Part shown: positions 34,640-39,735 of the stretch, piece by piece | How the letters are laid out: each line of letters begins with the position of its first letter | Numbering within the stretch: the stretch's first letter is position 1 | From: a virus | Virus record (IMG/VR): IMGVR_UViG_3300028558_000029 | Span: 1 to 64,000 of that record | DNA: 64,000 nucleotides | Direction: 5' to 3' (one strand) | The notes under the pieces: model-generated | Databases searched by the model: none | Seen by the model: the letters and a program-made list of their open reading frames with translations, nothing else | What the model was told of the DNA's origin: nothing | Made by a program: the position numbers and the translations under genes

Positions 34640-35082
34640 CCATCCGTATAAACGATGCCGGCATGGCGATTCTGAAGAAGCATGAGAAGTGCTCTTTGGT
34701 CTCCTATTGGGACATCGATGGCTGGTCGATCGGCTGGGGTTGTCATAACCACCCCCTGGTCGATGCGCTTACGCGGTGGAGCCAAGAACAGTGCGACCAG
34801 CAGCTGATCGAGGATATCGAAGCCGTCGAGTCTGAACTGGACCATCTGCTGACCATTATCGTCACGTCCAATGAGTGGTCCGCCCTGGTCGACTTTCTGT
34901 ACAATGAGGGATATAGCCACCTGAGTGGTTCGACCCTGCTCAAGCTGGTCAATGCCGGAGACTTCAAAGGGGCGGCCGACGAGTTTCCGAAGTGGCGCGT
35001 GGCGGGCGGCAAGCCAAACGCCGATCTGGAGGCGAGGCGCGCTGACGAACGAGCACTATTTTTGACTCCAGATCAAGCATAA
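34636..35082 (+). CDS. endolysin, GH24-type lysozyme (muramidase)
   Basis: A 148-residue protein overlapping the previous stop. The N-terminal KKHEKCSLVSYWDIDGWSIGWG matches the GH24 catalytic region (E...Y.D..G..TIGYG): Glu17 as acid, Asp26, and Ser31 where most members have Thr. The NEWSALVDFLYNEGYSHL and FPKWRVAGGK blocks are also typical. It would cut the glycan strands of peptidoglycan at lysis. There is no signal or anchor, so it should need the holin. Confidence 0.8.
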   Translation: MTIRINDAGMAILKKHEKCSLVSYWDIDGWSIGWGCHNHPLVDALTRWSQEQCDQQLIEDIEAVESELDHLLTIIVTSNEWSALVDFLYNEGYSHLSGSTLLKLVNAGDFKGAADEFPKWRVAGGKPNADLEARRADERALFLTPDQA

Positions 35083-35207
35083 ACAGCATTTCATATATGC
35101 ACTGATTGTGGCAGAATAACGGTTGCGCCGGGGGCACTGCGTTCCTCCCCCGCTTCGCAGCCGGCCCCTCCCCCCATAGGCCAGCCCTCGGCGCTCGGAG
35201 TTTTCTA
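35083..35207. promoter_or_regulatory. short gap between endolysin and holin with an operator-like half
   Basis: This 125-base gap contains TTCATATATGCAC at 35090, a variant of the TGCA-N4-TGCA motif found before other operons, and a TTGACT at 35062 inside the end of the lysozyme gene. No matching -10 is clear. The rest is GC-rich and holds nothing else I can name. The holin ribosome site GGAG is at 35197-35200. Confidence 0.3.
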
Positions 35208-35459
35208 GTGACCGACATTGCGCCGAAGAGCACAGCGACATCGATGGGGACCGCCACTGGCGGTGCTCTGATGATCTACGTTTTCAAGTGCTGGACGGCC
35301 CATCAGATTATCGTTCCAGACGAAACCGTAGCGATCATCCTGGCCGGAACGATCGCGCCGATTGTCGAGATGCTCGGCCGCATCGTGGTTGCACTGATCG
35401 AGAAGTTCACCGGGGCCGATATCAACCAGAATGGCGTTGTGGGAAACGGCGCACATTGA
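35208..35459 (+). CDS. holin candidate
   Basis: An 83-residue protein starting at GTG 35208 with GGAG seven bases upstream. Two membrane spans are visible (GGALMIYVFKCW and VAIILAGTIAPIVEMLGRIVVALI), and the C-terminus is short and polar. Size, topology and position right after the endolysin fit a two-span holin that releases the lysozyme through the inner membrane. Confidence 0.65.
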   Translation: MTDIAPKSTATSMGTATGGALMIYVFKCWTAHQIIVPDETVAIILAGTIAPIVEMLGRIVVALIEKFTGADINQNGVVGNGAH

Positions 35460-35470
35460 GGAGTCTGATC

Positions 35471-35812
35471 ATGAATTTGCTTAGCTGGGTACGCTCGCTT
35501 GGTGCGGGCTGGTTCGTCGAGTGGCGCGATGCGGTCGAGAACAAGGCCAAGGCCGCTTTTCAGGCCATCCTGAACAGCATCGAAGAGGATGCGCAGCCGG
35601 TGGCAATCGCTGGCTTCGACGCGGCGAAGACCGCCGTACTGGCCAAGCTGGCGAGCGGTGGCTCGGTCCAGGACGCCGAAGGCGCGGCTATCGATGCGCT
35701 GAAGGCGACTCTGGCGGCGAATGGCAAGACCCTGGCCGAGGATGCGTTCACCCACATCGTGGCTGCCGTCATGGCGAGCGCCACGGCCAGCCAGACCACG
35801 GCGACGGCGTGA
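35471..35812 (+). CDS. Ala-rich hypothetical protein
   Basis: A 113-residue protein with GGAG seven bases before ATG 35471. The amphipathic N-terminus (MNLLSWVRSLGAGWFVEWRD) is followed by Ala-rich helices. It sits between the holin and a probable anti-defence gene and could be membrane-associated. No family is recognised. Confidence 0.5.
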   Translation: MNLLSWVRSLGAGWFVEWRDAVENKAKAAFQAILNSIEEDAQPVAIAGFDAAKTAVLAKLASGGSVQDAEGAAIDALKATLAANGKTLAEDAFTHIVAAVMASATASQTTATA

Positions 35813-36057
35813 TGGCGAACGTCTTCGACGGCAAGCCAGACGAGAGGCAGTCTGACAAGTCAATTCAGGTATCGCGTTTCCGTCCGATGTATCGCGCCCT
35901 AAGCGATGAGGAGAAGGCGCTGCACGACGCCATCAAAGCCAAGGCTGTCGAACTGGAAACGCTTTTCGATACGGTGAAGGCCGGGCGCTATCGCTCTCTC
36001 GCCTATACCGAGCTGGAGCTAGCGGTCATGTGGATCATCAAGGAGCTGACTTCGTGA
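35812..36057 (+). CDS. Acb2/Tad1-type hairpin protein candidate (anti-CBASS/anti-Thoeris sponge)
   Basis: An 81-residue protein coupled to the previous gene. The segment RFRPMYRALSDEEKALHDAIKAKAVELETLF followed by YRSLAYTELELAVMWIIKELT gives the two-helix pattern (shown in parts: RALSDEEKALHDAIKAKA and SLAYTELELAVMWIIKEL) common to small phage proteins of the Acb2/Tad1 hairpin family. Members of that family bind cyclic-nucleotide or cADPR-type immune messengers and so block CBASS or Thoeris. The family call is from memory of its sequence pattern; ligand-binding residues cannot be verified here. Confidence 0.5.
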   Translation: MANVFDGKPDERQSDKSIQVSRFRPMYRALSDEEKALHDAIKAKAVELETLFDTVKAGRYRSLAYTELELAVMWIIKELTS

Positions 36058-36332
36058 GCCTCCTCTCAGAAATCGGCTTGGAGGGTGGCGAGCTGATTCT
36101 GAAGGCGCTCGCCACCATTCCCAATCCGTTCATTGCCGAAGCGCGCATCGCCGAGGCTGTGCTTCCTCACGTCCAGGAGGCCATCGATCTCGGCAAGAAG
36201 CTGTGGAACGATGTGGCCGGAGCTGTCAAGAACGACATTCCTCTGACGGCCGAACAGGTCGATACGGCACAGAAGGCTCAGGACGCCTACTACATCGCTA
36301 TGGCGATCCAGGCCACTCCGCCATCAGACTGA
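36054..36332 (+). CDS. small helical hypothetical protein
   Basis: A 92-residue protein from GTG 36054, overlapping the preceding stop. It has helices LILKALATIPNPFIAEARIAEAV and VQEAIDLGKKLWNDVAGAVK with an amphipathic character, and no true membrane span. It is the last gene of the lysis block; GTTTAAAC follows at 36335. Confidence 0.5.
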   Translation: MSLLSEIGLEGGELILKALATIPNPFIAEARIAEAVLPHVQEAIDLGKKLWNDVAGAVKNDIPLTAEQVDTAQKAQDAYYIAMAIQATPPSD

Positions 36333-36336
36333 TCGT

Positions 36337-36729
36337 TTAAACTAACTTAGATTTCTTCATCGGAACATTCCACCACCCAAGCTGCGCGGCCACATCGTCA
36401 ACCGATCTGGCTATCGCAACGTGGTGGTGGAGTTCCATGAGCTGAGCGGTCATCAGAAGCTGCGATTCCGACAGCCTTCCCTTGGCCGACTTCAGTTCGA
36501 TCCACCCGACGATAGGTTGCTTGGTGTCGGGATCGCTCCACATCAGGCACAGGTCCGGCATCCCAGCCCTCACCCCCATGCCTTTGAGTCGCTTGGCGGT
36601 TATCAGTGAGCGCTGCTCGCCGTTGGGGATATGGAACCACAGGACCGATTTGTGGAGCACCGCCGACAGGTAGCGCGCGACGGCGGAGTGGATGGCGGCC
36701 TCGCTCGGCCCCTTGCGTATCTGCACCAT
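36337..36729 (-). CDS. VRR-NUC domain nuclease
   Basis: A 130-residue protein read leftward from ATG 36729. The frame stays open far upstream but overlaps the regulator and tRNA region, so the short form is preferred. Motifs: SEAAIHSAVARYL, FHIPNGEQRS, GVRAGMPDLCLMW and VGWIELKSAKGRLSESQ, the last two being the PD...ExK active site of the VRR-NUC fold. Such stand-alone phage enzymes are likely structure-specific endonucleases. Its start is 18 bases from the divergent HTH gene. Confidence 0.8.
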   Translation of the reverse strand: MVQIRKGPSEAAIHSAVARYLSAVLHKSVLWFHIPNGEQRSLITAKRLKGMGVRAGMPDLCLMWSDPDTKQPIVGWIELKSAKGRLSESQLLMTAQLMELHHHVAIARSVDDVAAQLGWWNVPMKKSKLV

Positions 36730-36747
36730 GCAGTGTATATAGCGCAC
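36713..36747 (+). promoter_or_regulatory. promoter for a probably leaderless regulator mRNA
   Basis: TTGCGT (36713-36718), a 17-base spacer and TATATA (36736-36741) are followed seven bases later by the ATG of the HTH gene, so transcription would begin at the start codon. The spacer holds TGCACC and the stretch matches the 45794 promoter closely (TTGCRTATCTGCACC ... AGTGTAATAT). A TGCG-N4-TGCA operator-like site covers the -35. Confidence 0.55.
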
Positions 36748-36978
36748 ATGCTGATCATTGACTACCTGATCGAAAACAAAATGTCGGCCGGTGGGCTGGT
36801 CAACTTGATAGAGGAGAGGACCGGCTACAAAGTCAGCCGGACAACCCTTACCCGGATCATGCGTGGCGACGTTCGCGACCCGAGCGTCAATCTGGCAATC
36901 GCCATAGAGCAGGCCACGGATGGCGATGTAAGGGTGTGGGAGGTGGCTCCCCCAAATATCGATGCACTTTCGCATTGA
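36748..36978 (+). CDS. Cro/CI-like HTH regulator
   Basis: A 76-residue protein starting at ATG 36748 with no ribosome site, consistent with leaderless translation. The core LIEERTGYKVSRTTLTRIMRG is a lambda-repressor-type HTH (helix, turn, recognition helix), followed by a C-terminal dimer helix. It lies divergent to the VRR-NUC gene, and the shared promoter has operator-like repeats. It may control the TGCA-N4-TGCA regulon. Confidence 0.65.
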   Translation: MLIIDYLIENKMSAGGLVNLIEERTGYKVSRTTLTRIMRGDVRDPSVNLAIAIEQATDGDVRVWEVAPPNIDALSH

Positions 36979-37003
36979 CAGGTTCGGTTGATCGGCGTAT
37001 AAG
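36975..37003 (+). promoter_or_regulatory. consensus promoter of the tRNA array
   Basis: TTGACA (36975-36980), a 17-base spacer and TATAAG (36998-37003) form a near-perfect sigma70 promoter. The first tRNA begins at 37021, so the whole array is probably read from here. The -35 overlaps the stop region of the HTH gene. Confidence 0.8.
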
Positions 37004-37020
37004 CCGCCCTCACGAATTGA

Positions 37021-37096
37021 CGCGGATTGGAGCAGTGGCCAGCTCGCCAGCCTCATAAGCTGGAGGTCGGTAGTTCGAATCTATCATCCGCCTCCA
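37021..37096 (+). tRNA. tRNA-fMet-like (CAT), initiator type
   Basis: CCA is encoded. The first pair is a C1-C72 mismatch, the hallmark position of bacterial initiator tRNA, and the body follows initiator tRNA (GGAGCAG in the D-arm, CTCATAA loop). The three consecutive G:C pairs next to the anticodon loop of normal initiators are not kept (stem CCAGC/GCTGG). Confidence 0.85.
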
Positions 37097-37112
37097 ATTC
37101 GATTGACAGTGA

Positions 37113-37186
37113 CGCGGGATCGTATAACGGTAGTATGACTGGCTCTGATCCAGTAGGCAGCGGATCAACACCGCTTCCCGTATCCA
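37113..37186 (+). tRNA. tRNA-Gln (CTG)
   Basis: The acceptor stem pairs at positions 2-7 with a C1-A72 mismatch, consistent with the weak first pair of Gln tRNAs. The anticodon loop is CTCTGAT and CCA is encoded. The T-loop is ATCAACA, with A in place of the usual T54. Confidence 0.85.
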
Positions 37187-37204
37187 AAATTTCCGGACCG
37201 AGAG

Positions 37205-37274
37205 GTGCGGAGACGGTGTGACAGCAGTGGCTCCGGCTAGACCGGTGGGGATCGCAAGGTCCGTCCCAGCGCAC
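37205..37274 (+). other. tRNA-like degenerate element 1
   Basis: GGTGCG pairs with CGCACC over six bases as an acceptor-like stem, and TGGGG/TCCCA forms a T-arm-like stem with an enlarged loop beginning ATCG. The central hairpin CCGG-CTAGA-CCGG has only five loop bases, so there is no normal anticodon loop. It lies in the array at the spacing of a tRNA. It may be a decayed tRNA. Confidence 0.35.
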
Positions 37275-37328
37275 CAAAAAGAACGCTAGACGGCGGCGTA
37301 ACAATGGCCTTCTTCAATTTTTGAATAT

Positions 37329-37412
37329 GGGTTGGTTTGCGGTGGTCCGCAGCCGTGTCTGTAAAACACGCGCCTATGGCAATGAGGGTTCGATTCCTCT
37401 CCCGACCCACCA
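37329..37412 (+). tRNA. tRNA-Tyr (GTA)
   Basis: A class II tRNA with a full seven-pair acceptor (one G-T pair), anticodon stem CGTGT/ACACG, loop CTGTAAA and a long variable arm. CCA is encoded. Confidence 0.9.
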
Positions 37413-37418
37413 TTCAAT

Positions 37419-37492
37419 GCGGGGCTGGTATAGTGGCTGTGCCCTAGCCTTCCAAGCTAGAAACAGGGGTTCGATCCCCCTGCCCCGCTCCA
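37419..37492 (+). tRNA. tRNA-Gly (TCC)
   Basis: Acceptor GCGGGGC/GCCCCGC, anticodon stem CTAGC/GCTAG, loop CTTCCAA and a canonical T-loop. CCA is encoded. Confidence 0.92.
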
Positions 37493-37495
37493 ATC

Positions 37496-37569
37496 GCGAC
37501 CGTAATTCAATGGCAGAACGAGACGTTGCCAACGTCGGTACAGCGGTTCGATTCCGCTCGGTCGCTCCA
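37496..37569 (+). tRNA. tRNA-Gly (GCC)
   Basis: Acceptor GCGACCG/CGGTCGC, anticodon loop TTGCCAA within GACG/CGTC, canonical T-loop TTCGATT. CCA is encoded. Confidence 0.92.
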
Positions 37570-37632
37570 TGGGGTTTCCTCTAGGGCCGTGAGGAATTAT
37601 AGCGGCGCGATCTCCAGCCGCTTCCCCGCCAT
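37570..37632 (+). other. tRNA-like element 2, apparently without an anticodon arm
   Basis: This 62-base element ends in CCA and is spaced like its neighbours. It shows GGGG/CCCC acceptor pairs and a D-arm-like CCTC-TAGGGCCGT-GAGG. Only one further stem is present, AGCGG/CCGCT with a 12-base loop. One arm of a normal tRNA is missing, so it is either decayed or an unusual tRNA-like RNA. Confidence 0.4.
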
Positions 37633-37637
37633 TTCAT

Positions 37638-37716
37638 CAGCGTGTAGCTCAGTCTGGCCTAGAGTACCTGTCTCGGACACAGGGGGTCGGTGGTTCGAAT
37701 CCACTCACGCTGACCA
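37638..37716 (+). tRNA. tRNA-Pro (CGG)
   Basis: Acceptor CAGCGTG/CACGCTG, anticodon stem CCTGT/ACAGG, loop CTCGGAC, canonical T-loop. CCA is encoded. Confidence 0.92.
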
Positions 37717-37722
37717 TTTCAT

Positions 37723-37799
37723 GCGCCCGTAGTCCAACTGGATAGGGCACCTGCCTACGAAGCAGGAGTGTGGGGGTTCGAATCCCTCCGGGCGCACCA
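37723..37799 (+). tRNA. tRNA-Arg (ACG)
   Basis: Acceptor GCGCCCG/CGGGCGC, anticodon stem CCTGC/GCAGG, loop CTACGAA, canonical T-loop. CCA is encoded. A34 would need deamination to inosine to read CGC. Confidence 0.92.
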
Positions 37800-37802
37800 T
37801 TT

Positions 37803-37879
37803 CGACTCGTCGCCCAAATGGATAGGGCACCGCCCTCCGAAGGCGGAGGCTGGGAGTTCGACTCTCCCCGAGTCGGCCA
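37803..37879 (+). tRNA. tRNA-Arg (CCG)
   Basis: Acceptor CGACTCG/CGAGTCG, anticodon stem CCGCC/GGCGG, loop CTCCGAA. CCA is encoded. It is similar to the neighbouring Arg(ACG) gene in the D-arm. Confidence 0.92.
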
Positions 37880-37881
37880 AT

Positions 37882-37956
37882 GGGGCTGTGCTGATTGGAT
37901 CAGCGCCGGGTTTCCTAAACCTGGACCAGTGGGTTCGAATCCCTCCGGCCTCGCCA
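37882..37956 (+). tRNA. tRNA-Arg (CCT)
   Basis: The acceptor GGGGCTG pairs with CGGCCTC using two G-T pairs. Anticodon loop TTCCTAA within CGGGT/ACCTG, canonical T-loop. CCA is encoded. Confidence 0.9.
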
Positions 37957-37962
37957 CTCAAT

Positions 37963-38037
37963 GGTCTGCGAAGCATCTGGCGAGGCTGTCCCGCTGTCTA
38001 CGGGACGAGACGGGTCCGATTCCCGTGCAGACCGCCA
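37963..38037 (+). tRNA. tRNA-Asp (GTC)
   Basis: Acceptor GGTCTGC/GCAGACC, anticodon stem TCCCG/CGGGA, loop CTGTCTA. CCA is encoded. The discriminator base is G, as expected for Asp. The D-arm is irregular. Confidence 0.88.
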
Positions 38038-38043
38038 TTCAAT

Positions 38044-38118
38044 GCCCGTGTGGTGCAAGGTAGACACGCTGCGTCTCAAAAACGCGCTCGCTCGGATCGT
38101 TACCGGGCACGGGCACCA
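38044..38118 (+). tRNA. tRNA-Leu by anticodon (CAA), short variable loop
   Basis: Acceptor GCCCGTG/CACGGGC, anticodon stem GCGT/ACGC, loop CTCAAAA. CCA is encoded. The long variable arm normal for Leu is absent. The T-loop is ATCGTTA with A54 and T58. The amino acid identity is therefore less certain than the anticodon. Confidence 0.75.
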
Positions 38119-38121
38119 ATT

Positions 38122-38196
38122 CTTCGGATGATGCAACGGTAGACATACACTGGGTCAGGCCAAGTCGTGTCGGTTCGACTCCGACTCCGAAGACCA
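38122..38196 (+). tRNA. tRNA-Leu by anticodon (CAG), short variable loop
   Basis: Acceptor CTTCGGA/TCCGAAG, discriminator A, CCA encoded. The anticodon stem ACTGG/CAAGT has one G-A mismatch and loop GTCAGGC. The variable loop is only about three bases, unlike a standard Leu tRNA. Confidence 0.7.
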
Positions 38197-38202
38197 ATTC
38201 AA

Positions 38203-38277
38203 CCGGGCGTGGGTCAGTGGCTGACCGCTAGTTTTGGGAACTAGTCCAGGCAAGTTCGATTCTTGCCGTCCGGACCA
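38203..38277 (+). tRNA. tRNA-Pro (TGG)
   Basis: Acceptor CCGGGCG with CGTCCGG (one G-T pair), anticodon stem CTAGT/ACTAG, loop TTTGGGA. CCA is encoded. Confidence 0.9.
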
Positions 38278-38284
38278 TTTAAAC

Positions 38285-38357
38285 GGGGAGCCCGCAGGGG
38301 CGGCGCTGTGTTTTGCAAACACGGACGGGGTCGGATCGTTACCGACGCTCTCCACCA
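38285..38357 (+). tRNA. tRNA-Ala (TGC)
   Basis: The acceptor GGGGAGC pairs with GCTCTCC; the G3-T70 wobble is the classic alanine identity pair. Anticodon loop TTTGCAA. The T-loop is ATCGTTA. CCA is encoded. Confidence 0.88.
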
Positions 38358-38362
38358 ATTCA

Positions 38363-38438
38363 TGCTCCGATAGGCAACAGGCAGACCACTCGCCCTCAAA
38401 ATGCGAGATGCTGACGGCTCGAATCCGTCTCGGAGTAC
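38363..38438 (+). tRNA. tRNA-Leu by anticodon (CAA), second copy, no encoded CCA
   Basis: The acceptor TGCTCCG pairs with CGGAGTA. The anticodon stem has a C31-T39 mismatch and loop CTCAAAA. The variable loop is short. The last base (position 73) abuts the first base of the next tRNA, so CCA must be added after processing. Confidence 0.7.
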
Positions 38439-38514
38439 GCTCGGCTAGTTCAGTGGTAGAACGCGGCTCTCGTACAGCCGATGTCCGGGGTCCGATTCCT
38501 CCGGCCGAGCACCA
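38439..38514 (+). tRNA. tRNA-Thr (CGT)
   Basis: Acceptor GCTCGGC/GCCGAGC, anticodon stem CGGCT/AGCCG, loop CTCGTAC. CCA is encoded. It starts with no spacer after the previous tRNA. Confidence 0.92.
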
Positions 38515-38515
38515 T

Positions 38516-38590
38516 GCCGTCGTAGCTCAACAGGAAGAGCCCTGCCTTGTAAGCAGGATGATCGGGGTTCGAGGCCTCGCGTCGGCTCCA
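38516..38590 (+). tRNA. tRNA-Thr (TGT)
   Basis: The acceptor GCCGTCG/CGTCGGC has one T-T mismatch. Anticodon stem CCTGC/GCAGG, loop CTTGTAA. CCA is encoded. Confidence 0.88.
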
Positions 38591-38596
38591 TTTCAT

Positions 38597-38674
38597 CCCC
38601 TCGTAGCCCAATTGGTAGAGGTGACTCGCTTAGAACGAGTAGGTTGGCAGTTCGAATCTAGCCCGAGGGGACCA
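38597..38674 (+). tRNA. tRNA-Leu by anticodon (TAG), short variable loop
   Basis: Acceptor CCCCTCG/CGAGGGG, anticodon stem ACTCG/CGAGT, loop CTTAGAA. CCA is encoded. The variable loop is about five bases. The T-stem GGCAG pairs with CT-A-GCC, leaving a bulged A. Confidence 0.75.
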
Positions 38675-38680
38675 ATTCAC

Positions 38681-38755
38681 GCTGATATAGGCCAGTGGCA
38701 GACCGCGATCTTGGTAAGATCGATGACGATGGTCCGATTCCATCTATCAGCTCCA
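38681..38755 (+). tRNA. tRNA-Thr (GGT)
   Basis: Acceptor GCTGATA/TATCAGC, anticodon stem CGATC/GATCG, loop TTGGTAA, T-loop TCCGATT. CCA is encoded. Confidence 0.9.
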
Positions 38756-38761
38756 TTCAAC

Positions 38762-38830
38762 GGCAGTGCGAGGAAGGCGCTGGCTCTCATAAGGCCGGCA
38801 GCGCTGGGTCAGGTCCAGCCACTGTCACCA
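38762..38830 (+). tRNA. tRNA-Met (CAT), elongator-like, short
   Basis: Acceptor GGCAGTG/CACTGTC, anticodon stem TGGCT/GGCCG with loop CTCATAA, and encoded CCA. It is only 69 bases long, with a compact D-arm and an unusual T-loop GTCAGGT. The paired first position separates it from the initiator-like gene. Ile after C34 modification is an alternative. Confidence 0.75.
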
Positions 38831-38836
38831 ATTCAC

Positions 38837-38928
38837 GGGCGGTGGCGTTGGACGCAAGAGGGCCTTATAAACCCTGCTAGCAGTAGATGACTGTTCTCGA
38901 CACGGATCGTAACCGTGGCCGCCTACCA
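38837..38928 (+). tRNA. class II tRNA of uncertain identity, anticodon TAT by position
   Basis: A 92-base tRNA with acceptor GGGCGGT/GCCGCCT, encoded CCA and a variable arm that folds as CAGT-agatg-ACTG. The anticodon stem is AGGG/CCCT with an apparent nine-base loop (CCTTATAAA), so C31-A39 is unpaired and the standard register gives TAT. The long arm would suit Leu, Ser or Tyr, but TAT reads Ile AUA. The T-loop is ATCGTAA. Confidence 0.6.
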
Positions 38929-38934
38929 TTCCAT

Positions 38935-39008
38935 GGGCATGTAGCTCAACGGCAGAGCCGGCGGTCGATAACCGTCAGACCGTGGTTCGACACCACGCTT
39001 GCCTACCA
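38935..39008 (+). tRNA. tRNA-Ile (GAT)
   Basis: The acceptor GGGCATG has one T-T mismatch. Anticodon stem GGCGG/CCGTC, loop TCGATAA, which has C rather than T at position 33. CCA is encoded. Confidence 0.82.
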
Positions 39009-39015
39009 TTTCGAC

Positions 39016-39090
39016 GGGCGGTTAGCTCAGAAGAAGAGCGGGGTTCTTACAAAACTCAGGTCGGGATTGCGAAATTCTCACCGCCTACCA
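39016..39090 (+). tRNA. tRNA-Val (TAC)
   Basis: Acceptor GGGCGGT/ACCGCCT, anticodon stem GGGTT/AACTC, loop CTTACAA. CCA is encoded. The T-arm is weak, with loop TGCGAAA. Confidence 0.85.
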
Positions 39091-39147
39091 ATTAACCCGC
39101 CCTCCCGTTCGGGATGAGCCAGTAGCGCTGTGGCGGCAGCAAGTTAT

Positions 39148-39221
39148 TCTCTCCTCTTTCAATGGCAGGAAGTTCGGCTGTTAACCGAATAATCGGGGTT
39201 CGAGTCCCTGGGAGAGAGCCA
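39148..39221 (+). tRNA. tRNA-Asn (GTT)
   Basis: Acceptor TCTCTCC/GGAGAGA, discriminator G, anticodon stem TTCGG/CCGAA, loop CTGTTAA. CCA is encoded. The 57 bases before it (39091-39147) hold a CCCG/CGGG hairpin but no gene that I can support. Confidence 0.9.
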
Positions 39222-39223
39222 AT

Positions 39224-39299
39224 CGCGCGTCCGTCTATCGGAATGGACATCTGGTTCTCAACCAGAAGATGTAGGGTTCGACTCCCTAACGCGCGTCCA
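39224..39299 (+). tRNA. tRNA-Glu (CTC)
   Basis: Acceptor CGCGCGT/ACGCGCG, anticodon stem CTGG/CCAG, loop TTCTCAA. CCA is encoded. Confidence 0.9.
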
Positions 39300-39302
39300 T
39301 AT

Positions 39303-39377
39303 CGCCCTGTCGTCTATAGGAAGGACACGCCGCCTTTCAAGCGGGGAACCGGGATTCGAATTCCCGCAGGGCGTCCA
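39303..39377 (+). tRNA. tRNA-Glu (TTC)
   Basis: Acceptor CGCCCTG/CAGGGCG, anticodon stem CCGC/GCGG, loop CTTTCAA. CCA is encoded. The spacer to the next tRNA is exactly GTTTACAC. Confidence 0.9.
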
Positions 39378-39385
39378 GTTTACAC

Positions 39386-39457
39386 ACTCTAGCCGTTGGA
39401 TCGGAGCCGGGCCTTCTAATCCCAGCCGAGTGGGTTCGACCCCCACCTAGAGTTCCA
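39386..39457 (+). tRNA. tRNA-Arg (TCT)
   Basis: Acceptor ACTCTAG/CTAGAGT. Anticodon loop CTTCTAA, with the closing C31-T39 pair mismatched and GGG/CCC below it. Canonical T-loop. CCA is encoded. Confidence 0.82.
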
Positions 39458-39462
39458 TTCGA

Positions 39463-39532
39463 CGGGGTGCGCTAGGAGCCGAGCGAGCCTTTGACACTCG
39501 CAGCGAGATTTCGATTATCTCCACCCCCACCA
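39463..39532 (+). tRNA. tRNA-Gln (TTG)
   Basis: The acceptor pairs at positions 2-7 (GGGGTG/CACCCC) with C1-C72 unpaired, like the other Gln tRNA here. Anticodon loop CTTTGAC with a C31-A39 mismatch. The T-arm GAGAT-TTCGATT-ATCTC is normal. CCA is encoded. Confidence 0.82.
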
Positions 39533-39535
39533 ATC

Positions 39536-39618
39536 GGACAGGTGACCTGAGCGGCCGAAGGCACGGACTCTTAATCCGTTATTCCACATCGTGGGTTCGA
39601 ATCCCACCCTGTCCTCCA
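39536..39618 (+). tRNA. tRNA with Ser-like body and CTT (Lys) anticodon
   Basis: Acceptor GGACAGG/CCTGTCC. The D-arm (GTGACCTGAGCGGCCGAAGGCAC, shown in parts GTGACCTGAG and CGGCCGAAGGCAC) is of the serine type. The anticodon stem ACGGA/TCCGT has loop CTCTTAA, giving CTT for Lys AAG. The variable region is about 11 bases, intermediate between classes. CCA is encoded. Confidence 0.7.
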
Positions 39619-39623
39619 CCGAA

Positions 39624-39706
39624 ACACCGGAAGCGTAAACCCTGGCTGGGCTGGGAACGGCCTTTTAACCCGTGCGCAAGGGGTCCGATTCCCCTCCGGT
39701 GTTCCA
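39624..39706 (+). tRNA. tRNA-Lys (TTT)
   Basis: Acceptor ACACCGG/CCGGTGT. Anticodon loop CTTTTAA, with the C31-C39 pair open above ACGG/CCGT. The D-arm region is longer than usual. CCA is encoded. Confidence 0.82.
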
Positions 39707-39735
39707 TATGTTAAATTCAGAACCAGGAGGTAGCG

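Noticed and set aside
39091-39147. Possible tRNA between Val(TAC) and Asn(GTT)
   Set aside because: There is a CCCG/CGGG hairpin but no acceptor pairing and no CCA end.
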